A stretch of DNA of 64,000 nucleotides from Anaerobiospirillum sp. NML120449 (lineage in GTDB: Bacteria; Pseudomonadota; Gammaproteobacteria; Enterobacterales; Succinivibrionaceae): NCBI RefSeq assembly GCF_023051105.1, contig NZ_JALKIL010000006.1:1-64000 (forward strand), in the 5' to 3' direction. Of this stretch, positions 1 through 7,080 are shown piece by piece. The position numbers were made by a program, and so were the translations under genes. Every line of letters begins with the position of its first letter. Position 1 is the first letter of the stretch. The notes under the pieces were generated by a model. The model was given only the letters and a program-made list of their open reading frames with translations, was not told the origin of the DNA and did no database searches.

Positions 1-1123
1 TAAAAATTATGTAGCTTTTCTACATATACGGCTGTTCAGTTTGATAGAATTAAATACGAGGTAAAAAAAATGAATGGCCTGTCTATGCGGCTTTAGCTAT
101 GGAAGATAGCTTAAATGCCGGGCTATGGTGCCTTATGGCACAACCGCTCTCCATACATAGTCGTCCTTTTGCCTATGCCGAAGCTGGGCTGATGACATAA
201 GCGTCATAGCCTGATCTGCAAATCATTTATTTCAAGCAGTCAAACCGGCAATGGATTGCTCATGCAGCTGAAACTCCCGGCAATGGCTGGGTCTGGCAGA
301 TGCTCGACCTGGCTATGGCTGGTTCTGGCTGGCGCACGACCTGGCCATGACATGGGCTGGCAGATGCTCGACCAGGCTATGGCTGGTTCTGGCTGGTGCA
401 CGACCTGGCCATGACAGGAGCTGGCAGATGCTCGACCAGGCTATGGCTGGTTCTGGCTGGTGCTCGACCTTGCCAGGTAGGGACATGGAGGATGACCTGC
501 ACTCTTGATCGCAATGAGCATATGTCAAGTCATGGCAGCATATTGACGCCATTACTCATGACAGGCTCTGTCCTGAGTGTTCCTTATTTATACGTCTGGT
601 TCACATGTTTGTGGATACCTGCAGGAATGGAGTGCAAATGCTCAGCAGGGAGGATGTTTGGCCAGCCATGCTGTGCCTGGCTTTGGCTGTGTCTGGCTTT
701 GGGTTTGATGAATCATGCAGCTCTGGCAGCTGTTACAGCATTGGCTGGAGTTTTTCCGGGCGTATGGGCTGTGAGTTGCAGTGCCGATGCAGTGGCTCTG
801 CAGTTGTGCTGCACTGGTGCTGCAGTACGCAGCATGTCCGGTGGTCGACAGTGAGTAAAGTATTGCAGTAATTTCAGTGAGTATGGTCGTGCAGTAAGCA
901 TTGATGCTGTTTAATAAACGAACAAATTTTGGGATGTGAGCTGACCTTTTCAGGGCAGGCGCCATAAAAGTGGGCAATTTGTGCATTTGCGGGTCTTTTG
1001 CAGATAAAAATGCGCAGGCCCTGGTCCCTGCCCGTCTCATGCGGACGCATGCACAGCCTGGCAGCAGCAGGGACGGCAGAGCAGCTGCAGAACTGCTGCT
1101 GGGACGGCTGGGTGGCTGAGCGT
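1..1123. other. Non-coding, repeat-bearing left end
   Basis: No convincing gene is seen. Short open frames exist on both strands but lack ribosome binding sites and overlap each other. The stretch begins with a small AT-rich hairpin (ATGTAG/CTACAT near 9-26) and contains a 64-bp tandem repeat, listed separately. The words CATGGC, GCCATG and CTGGCTGG are over-represented, as in several other gaps of this window. It lies beyond the 3' end of the MFS transporter reading frame. Confidence 0.6.
289..474. repeat. 64-bp tandem repeat, about 2.8 copies
   Basis: The word TGCTCGACC begins at 301, 365 and 429, giving a strict 64-bp period. The copies share the order GGCAGATGCTCGACC, then GGCTATGGCTGG, then TTCTGGCTGG, then a CACGACCTGGCCATGACA block, with a few substitutions. 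The period is not a multiple of 3, so it is unlikely to be coding. It is a minisatellite of the kind found in most long gaps here. Confidence 0.85.
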
Positions 1124-1654
1124 TTATCTTGCCGGAGCATCGCTGCAAGCATTTGCAGCTGTCGGGGCTGTGTCTTGCTCAGATGCAGCATCTGAAGCAG
1201 GGCTGTTGTCAGATGAAGCCTGCAGATCACTGATGCTGTCGGCAGCAGCCGCATCGCAGCCCGGTGAGCCCTGCATTATCTGATCGAGAACTGAGCTCAG
1301 CTGCTCATCATTCATGTCGTCAGCTCGTGTGACATCCCTGATAACTTCATAGGCTATGTGGTCAGCTGCAGCAGTGCCCGAGTCGGCAGCTGCGCCAGAT
1401 GAGGCAGAAGCTGCGCCAGCTGAGGCAGGGGCGGCGTCGGCTGAGGCAGAGGCTGCGGCCGAAGCGGTGGCAAGGGCTGCACCGGCCTGGGCAGCTGCGG
1501 CCGGGACGCTGATGGCAGCCTTGGCTGCGCTCTTTTGAGCTGCGGCCTCAAGGGAGGCTGCGATGACACTGGCAGCCGTTACCAGGGCTTCATCAGTGTG
1601 GTGATGAGCTTTGCTTTCGTACTCGCAGGCAGTTCCTGAAAGAGCAGCGACTGC
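1124..1654 (-). other. Open Ala/Ser-rich tail in frame with the MFS gene, after a TAG codon
   Basis: Reading the minus strand in the same frame as the MFS transporter, the frame stays open for 176 codons after the TAG at 1655-1657 and ends with TAA at 1124. Every codon was checked from 1657 to 1316. The first half is Ala/Ser/Asp-rich low complexity; the last 63 residues begin at an ATG at 1315 and look like normal protein (MNDEQLSSVLDQIMQGSPG). No ribosome binding site precedes that ATG closely. Possible explanations are an ancestral C-terminal extension cut off by a nonsense mutation, amber readthrough, a sequencing error at one base, or a separate small gene using the internal ATG. The Ala-rich style resembles low-complexity segments in other proteins of this window. 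Confidence 0.5.
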
Positions 1655-3088
1655 CTATTTTTCATCAGGGGCTGTGACCTTGTGGTAGCGCTTTTCTTCA
1701 CCAAAGCCATATATGGTTCCTGCCACTACCGAGCCGGTACCGGCAGCTGCATCCTTGTCTGGGGCAGTGACCTCCGGTACGTCTGGTTCCTGATTCTTAT
1801 GGCGGCTGGCATCAAGATCAACTCCGCTGGCAATATCCTGAGCAGCCTGTTTTTTGATGCTGTCGATGAGATCGTGACTTGGGGTTTCTTTAGCTGCTTT
1901 CTGAGGATTAACCTTAAGAGAAGCCGGAGCCTTCAGATAGACCAGCAAGGCAATGATTACGAGAATCGTGCCTGACATCATGAAGATAATGGACAGATTA
2001 ATCCATGTGGCGATCAGGCCGCCAATCAGAGGGCCAATGGCACCTCCAATCTGCTGGGATGAGAACAGCATGCCAAAGGCTGAGCCACGCTCGAGGGGGC
2101 TGGTGAGGTTTACTATCATGGCATTGGCTGAAGGGAAAATACCGGAAAAACCAAGTCCGACACAGAACTGCAGGACGGCAAAAGGTATGAGCGTATCCGG
2201 AATGAACTGAGCAGCTATCAGAACGCCTGAAGCTACCAGTGCGGCCAGCATGGTACGGTAAAAGCCTACAGCCTGACCCTTGCGGCCCCATAAAGGAGCT
2301 GCAATGGCGCCGGCTATGCCTGACAGGGAGAATACAATTCCAGAGATCAGGATCAGATGCTCCTCGCTGTGGCGCAGCTCTGCAATATACAGAGTCATGA
2401 TTGGCTGAAGCAGCATGATTACCATATTGGTAAGTCCGGCTGCTATCAGAAGAATGCCTACACCGTCACGGCGCAGCAGTGCGCTGTAAGTGACCTTTAC
2501 TCTGGTGCGACCATCCTGAACTTTAGGCGGCTCTTTGATGAATATTACGGTAATTGCAGTAATGACGCACAGGGCTAAAGCAGCAATGAAAAATGAGGTT
2601 CTGATACCGAAGCTTTCAGCCAGCAGGCCGCCGAAGAGAGGGCCAATGATATTGCCGGTAATCAGGGCGCTCTGCATGATACCCATGCTTACGCCTACCT
2701 TGTTTGGCGGGGTATAGGCTGAGGTAAGAGCCAGTGAGGCAGGCCACAGTCCGGCGGCAAAGCCCTGCAGCACACGCACCATAAACAGCTGGCCTGGTGT
2801 CTGCACCAGGGCACCGCAGAAATAGGTAACGGCAATCAGAGCGCTTGAGCGTATCAGCATCAGCTTCTTGCCTTTGGAATCGGACATTTTGCCCCAGATA
2901 GGAGCCATGACGGCACAGACGGCAAAGGAAATGGCGAAAATGGCACCGGACCACATGTTCAGTGATTCTTCAGGGGTGCCGAGTTCGTTGCGCAGATAAA
3001 GGGGCAGGAAAGGGATAAGCATGGTGTAACTTGATGACATCAGTACAACGTTACACGTCATGATGGCTAAAACAACCTTCCAGTTCAC
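1655..3088 (-). CDS. MFS drug-efflux-type transporter, MdtG-like
   Basis: Twelve-segment major facilitator, about 477 residues, likely an inner-membrane proton antiporter exporting drugs or other small molecules. The N-terminal half closely resembles E. coli MdtG as I recall it: a VNWK start, MLIPFLPLYL, LNMWSGAIFAISF, then WGKMSDSKGKKLMLIRS, which is the loop 2-3 motif A. The start is taken as GTG at 3088 because GGAGG lies five bases upstream; an ATG twelve codons earlier has no such site. About 75 hydrophilic residues follow the last membrane segment, unusual for MdtG, and the frame continues past the TAG stop for another 176 codons. It is transcribed in the same direction as the secretion locus but separated from it by about 1.5 kb and a terminator. 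The substrate cannot be read from sequence. Confidence 0.88.
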   Translation of the reverse strand: MNWKVVLAIMTCNVVLMSSSYTMLIPFLPLYLRNELGTPEESLNMWSGAIFAISFAVCAVMAPIWGKMSDSKGKKLMLIRSSALIAVTYFCGALVQTPGQLFMVRVLQGFAAGLWPASLALTSAYTPPNKVGVSMGIMQSALITGNIIGPLFGGLLAESFGIRTSFFIAALALCVITAITVIFIKEPPKVQDGRTRVKVTYSALLRRDGVGILLIAAGLTNMVIMLLQPIMTLYIAELRHSEEHLILISGIVFSLSGIAGAIAAPLWGRKGQAVGFYRTMLAALVASGVLIAAQFIPDTLIPFAVLQFCVGLGFSGIFPSANAMIVNLTSPLERGSAFGMLFSSQQIGGAIGPLIGGLIATWINLSIIFMMSGTILVIIALLVYLKAPASLKVNPQKAAKETPSHDLIDSIKKQAAQDIASGVDLDASRHKNQEPDVPEVTAPDKDAAAGTGSVVAGTIYGFGEEKRYHKVTAPDEK

Positions 3089-3531
3089 AGAGACCTCCAG
3101 TTTCCGAAGTGAGCACATCAGCAAACTGTTTCAGTTACTGTCATGGCTCTGCTAAAACAGCGGAAACCAGCCATGGCAGGCATTTGCATCATCACCTGGC
3201 AAAAGAGCATACCTGCACGAACCTTAGTGCAGGCGGCTTCATGCCACTTTCAAAGCAGACACCAGTCTGGAGATTACGGCTTAGCTTAATAGAGAGTTCT
3301 GTATAAGATAAATGCCGGCAAATCTGACGGACGTCAGCTCTGGTGCTAACTCAGACGGGGATCTGCCATGCACTGTATACCGGGGAAGCATCCAGTTTCA
3401 AATCCTCTTGTGAGTTGAGAAAGCCATGGTAATGCCATGAACATGACAGGAATATGTCACTGCACCTGTATCATGCCAGGGCACCGCGCGGCAGCGAAAG
3501 CCATTGCACGGGGCTGTGCTTGACCATGCAC

Positions 3532-3597
3532 GGGCAACAGCATGACACTGCATGGGCAACAGCATGACACTGCATGGGCAACAGCATGACACTGCAC
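3532..3597. repeat. 22-bp tandem repeat, 3 copies
   Basis: GGGCAACAGCATGACACTGC recurs with starts at 3532, 3554 and 3576, an exact 22-bp period. Degenerate related units (GCATGACA, TGCATTGG) continue on both sides from about 3480 to 3700. The period is not a multiple of 3 and no gene spans it. Confidence 0.85.
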
Positions 3598-4342
3598 CGC
3601 AGAGTATGACACTGCATTGGCGGCAGCATGTAACTGCGTGGCAGAGCATGTCATTGCACGGGGCTGTGCTGACAGAGCATGACAGGAGCAGGTCCTGGCA
3701 TGGGCATGTCATGACATAAGCATGGAAATCTGGGAGGTATTATCCAGAGTGATGAGGGAAACAGGTACTGAACCTGAGAACAGATAAGCTTCGATTCCGA
3801 CGGCACGCGCACAACTACTTTAAAAAGGGATAGGTCCAGTGCAGGGCGCGACAGGATCTGCAGCTGCCTCAATATGTATTGCCCTGATCAGATTCAGAGC
3901 CGGTAATACATAAGGCTAAGGGAGCACAGCATGATAAGGACAGGACTGTGTAAATAAGGCAGCAAGGATAGTGTGAATTTCTTCCTGATCCCGTGCGTGG
4001 TCGATGGGGAGTCAAGCCTAAGAGTCTGTTGCTAAAGTATATGCCCAATTGAACTGCATAAAAACCCATGCAGTACTAATTTTCTCGATAAGGTTAAGCA
4101 AAAGGCAAAAGAATGGCAGTATATGATTGTTTAGCAATGCACCAAAATAATGCGATAAAAGTTTGGCCCGGATCACGCTTTGTGATGGGAAGATGAGCGC
4201 TAAAGAGTGAATAAAGCCTGTTAACAGAATGTAAATATCCGGCCGTAAGTGCACCCTCAGACCGCGTCAGTCAGGCTGCCACCATACTGTTCACCGGGGG
4301 CAGCACACTGGGCGTCTGATGCATAAGCATGCAGCCATGGGG

Positions 4343-4496
4343 CATGGGCTGCTCTACAGCGTGCTGGACGGATGACGGTGAGGATGGCTGGCGCCGCCAT
4401 GCCCGCAAGGATGCAGGAGGATGGGCATGGGCTGCTCTACAGCGTGCTGGACTGATGACGGTGAAGATGGCTGGCGCCGCCATGCCCGCAAGGATG
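4343..4496. repeat. 83-bp direct duplication
   Basis: A block beginning CATGGGCTGCTCTACAGCG at 4343 is repeated at 4426 (period 83) with only a few changes over about 70 bp. It lies immediately beyond the 3' end of the secretion locus. Each copy contains CATGGC and GGCGCCGCC words but no evident gene. Confidence 0.85.
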
Positions 4497-4602
4497 GAGC
4501 CGGCACGGCATGTGGCAGGCAGCTGGGCATGTGGCAGCCGGCTGGGGTGAGGAAGCGGGACGCGGCGTCACTGGCTGTGCCCTCAGGCTGCCATAAAGCA
4601 AA

Positions 4603-4623
4603 CAGGCGGCCTGAGGCCGCCTG
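4603..4623 (-). terminator. Terminator of the secretion locus
   Basis: CAGGCGGCC, a three-base loop, then GGCCGCCTG, directly after the trbL stop codon. Read on the minus strand the hairpin is followed by TTTGCTTTA, a fair T-tract. This marks the 3' boundary of the locus. Confidence 0.75.
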
Positions 4624-4626
4624 CAG

Positions 4627-5820
4627 TCAGCGATAAATGTTTAATGGCGCGTTTTTAATCATACTGGCCAGTCTGCCCGGGGCATAAATACAGGCGGCCG
4701 TTGTCAGCACTACCAGCAGGCATACGAGTCCTGCATCCTGAACACTGATAATCTGGCCCATCAGGGCTGCATAACGCATTTTAATCATCAGGGTGGTGAT
4801 GACCTCAAGAGACATGCAGATCATGGCACTCATGCCGGCAATGCGCACCATCAGACCAAGCAGGTGGAGCATATAGCTCCATGCAATAGGCCTGGTGGTT
4901 TTAAAGGCGGCAAAGGTTATTGTGAACATGCCAAAGGAGCAGGACAGGTAGACATTCAAAAAGAGCAGAATGTAGTAGACCACCAGTACCAGAATGCATA
5001 CGTAGATGATGGAGACAAAGATAAAGAAGAAGATGACATTGGTTGAGATAATGCTGCGGGCATAATCCTCAATCAGGGCAAAGATCTCTCCTATCACTGT
5101 TGAAATATCACCTGACACTATGGCGTTATCGCCACCAAGGCGCAGGGCGGTAGCAACAAGATCCGGGGCTATAAGGTCACTTGACAGTATCAGTACCTTG
5201 ATAATGCCAAAGACCAGAATAATGCGTACAAATGAAAGTACGAAGGTGTTCAGGGTGCGATGGCGCAAAATCAGCTTTATGCCCTCAAGGGTAATAGCCA
5301 TGGTGAATATATAGACCATGAAGTTATTGGCGTAGAAAATCAGCCTCTGGTGCAGCAAAAGCAGCTCTCCCAGCAGAAACTGCACTGTCTGAGAAATGCT
5401 TATCACATCAGAAATCACAGGTGCAGCCTGAGCGCTGCTGCCCGTAACAGCCAGCAACACAGTGAGCATAAAGCCTGTCATAAGTCGGCCATTTGCACAT
5501 AAGTCCCACAGCCTCATGGCACGGCCAGCGCTCCAGCCCAGAGCGCGGATCAGCACAAACACGCTGTTTGCAGCGCTGCCTGCGGTTCCAGCGCTGGCTC
5601 CGGCTCCGGCTCCGGCTCCAGCGCAGGCTCCATATGCGATGCCAGACGCAGTGCAGACAACGGTGCCGGAGCAGACAACGGTGCCGGAGCAGGCGCCGAT
5701 GCCGGCTCTGGAGGACGCACTGAGGCCTGTCATGGGGCTGGAAGTGGATGAAGGGGGCGTGTTTGCTGTTATGGTCTTGCTTTCCTGCTCTTTGAGGAGC
5801 TGTTGGTTTAATGGTGTCAT
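4627..5820 (-). CDS. trbL: TrbL/VirB6-family type IV secretion channel protein
   Basis: Polytopic inner-membrane component of a P-type T4SS, 397 residues. From about residue 135 it has five to seven strongly hydrophobic segments with short loops, the layout of TrbL/VirB6, which forms the inner-membrane part of the translocation channel. A signal-like segment ends near residue 132 (SSAQA). It is preceded by about 110 residues of low complexity (Thr/Ser, then Ala/Gly repeats such as GAGAGAGASAG), which is abnormal for TrbL. AAGGAG lies seven bases before the ATG. The gene begins 17 bp after trbJ and is the last gene of the locus; no small TrbK-like gene sits between them. The assignment rests on topology plus position at the end of a trb-ordered cluster, as sequence conservation in this family is low. 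Confidence 0.8.
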   Translation of the reverse strand: MTPLNQQLLKEQESKTITANTPPSSTSSPMTGLSASSRAGIGACSGTVVCSGTVVCTASGIAYGACAGAGAGAGASAGTAGSAANSVFVLIRALGWSAGRAMRLWDLCANGRLMTGFMLTVLLAVTGSSAQAAPVISDVISISQTVQFLLGELLLLHQRLIFYANNFMVYIFTMAITLEGIKLILRHRTLNTFVLSFVRIILVFGIIKVLILSSDLIAPDLVATALRLGGDNAIVSGDISTVIGEIFALIEDYARSIISTNVIFFFIFVSIIYVCILVLVVYYILLFLNVYLSCSFGMFTITFAAFKTTRPIAWSYMLHLLGLMVRIAGMSAMICMSLEVITTLMIKMRYAALMGQIISVQDAGLVCLLVVLTTAACIYAPGRLASMIKNAPLNIYR

Positions 5821-5837
5821 AAAGATGCTCCTTACTG

Positions 5838-6926
5838 TCAGTGGCGCTGCATAAAGCTTTGCAGAGGCAGGCGATCCGGTGCCCGCTCAACATGGCGGGT
5901 AATCTCTTTGAGATAGCCCTCCTGCGCAAGGCGGACATTGCTCTGACGGGCAAGGTCATGGCTTTGCAGACGGGTAAGCAGGGCTATCTGATTGTTCAGG
6001 TCAATCATGGACAGAGCTGCTGAACCGTTAATCTTGGACAGAGCATCGAGAGTGCCGGCCTGACTTGCTGTGGACTGGCTTTCAACTACCAGAGCCTGAA
6101 CCTGGTCAATCTGCTCCTGAAGCTTGATATTCATGGACTGTGACATTTCAAAGGCTTCCATGGCCTGAGAAATTGTGCTGTCCTCAAGTTCGGTCAGAAC
6201 TCGGGAAAACGAGCAGTTGCCCGCCTGCATGCATTTGCTCCAGGCACTGGCTTTTTGGAAGGAAGCCAGATACTGCTGGGCCGAACCAAACTCCTCCCAT
6301 GCAGAGCGCGAGGCATAGAGCATGGACAGGGACTGCTCCTTGATGCGGGCAATGTTCTGCCAGCTTTCCTTGCTGTCCATGACATAGTTTCTGTCCATAA
6401 GATTCTGGGTGTCATGAGCAATGTTATTGCCCGAAAGCAGCTCCTGTATCTGACGGGCCTGATTGATATTGTCACGGGCCCACTGCTCAATGGAAATAAT
6501 GCGCTGCATTACGCTTTCGTTAAGTGCCGAAGCATCCATAACTGGAATAGCAGCATGTGCTGTGTTGAAGCTGGCAACTGCTGTCATGATTGCTGCGGCG
6601 CTCAGTCCTGTTTTCAAAGCGCCTCTCAAGGTTTTTGTAAGACTGCTGCCATGGGGTGAGGTGAGGTGCTCTGCAGTCTTTACAGCGCCCGCGCCCGCGC
6701 CAGTGTCGACGGCGACGTCCGGGCCGCCTTGCTGTGATAAGTGTTCCTGGGATGAAGCTCGTGAAAAGTGTTCCGGGAGGGAATACTGTGAAAAATGTTC
6801 CTCGGAGTAAGCCTGTGATAAGTGTTCCGGGAAGGCATCCTGCGATGAGCGTTCCTGTGAGGGGGTCTGTGATGTGTGTTCCTTGAATGAAAGCTCTGAT
6901 GAAAAATGCTGGTTGAAAACTGTCAT
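5838..6926 (-). CDS. trbJ: TrbJ/VirB5-family T4SS protein with repeat N-extension
   Basis: 362 residues. A signal peptide (TLRGALKTGLSAAAIMTAV..AHA) is cleaved near residue 125. The mature part is helical, with Gln-rich amphipathic helices (NINQARQIQELLSGNN, LQEQIDQVQALVVES), as in TrbJ/VirB5, which VirB systems place at the pilus tip or periplasm. The first ~100 residues are unusual: 10-residue repeats of the type SQxxxxEEHF, encoded by a 30-bp repeat (about 6735-6900), then a Gly/Ala linker. GGAG lies nine bases before the ATG. It is followed 17 bp on by trbL and preceded by the 992-residue unknown. The trb order and the predicted structure support the call; pairwise similarity to known TrbJ could not be tested. 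Confidence 0.78.
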   Translation of the reverse strand: MTVFNQHFSSELSFKEHTSQTPSQERSSQDAFPEHLSQAYSEEHFSQYSLPEHFSRASSQEHLSQQGGPDVAVDTGAGAGAVKTAEHLTSPHGSSLTKTLRGALKTGLSAAAIMTAVASFNTAHAAIPVMDASALNESVMQRIISIEQWARDNINQARQIQELLSGNNIAHDTQNLMDRNYVMDSKESWQNIARIKEQSLSMLYASRSAWEEFGSAQQYLASFQKASAWSKCMQAGNCSFSRVLTELEDSTISQAMEAFEMSQSMNIKLQEQIDQVQALVVESQSTASQAGTLDALSKINGSAALSMIDLNNQIALLTRLQSHDLARQSNVRLAQEGYLKEITRHVERAPDRLPLQSFMQRH

Positions 6927-7080
6927 TGCAGATACTCCATAAAATTATAAGTACAGTGATTACGGCAATTACCTGGTTTTTGCTTTATGGCCGGTCAGGG
7001 AAGTGACCGGCTTTGCGCCTGATGACTTTATGGTGCCCTGATATGAAGATTCATATCTAAAACATAAAATAAAGCGTTTA

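Larger units (their letters stand above)
3089..4602. other. Non-coding gap with two tandem repeats
   Basis: About 1.5 kb between the MFS gene and the terminator of the secretion locus. No open frame has both a plausible start and a protein-like composition. It holds a 22-bp repeat near 3532 and an 83-bp duplication near 4343, listed separately. The MFS promoter must lie in the part nearest 3090, but no clear -35/-10 pair was identified. Confidence 0.6.

Noticed and set aside
396..854. Plus-strand frame of about 150 codons at the left end
   Set aside because: Its first part is the 64-bp minisatellite, whose period is not a multiple of three, and no start signal or recognisable domain is present.
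3350..3425. tRNA-like T-arm sequence (GTTTCAAATCC)
   Set aside because: The flanking bases do not pair as a T stem, and no acceptor or anticodon arm can be formed.
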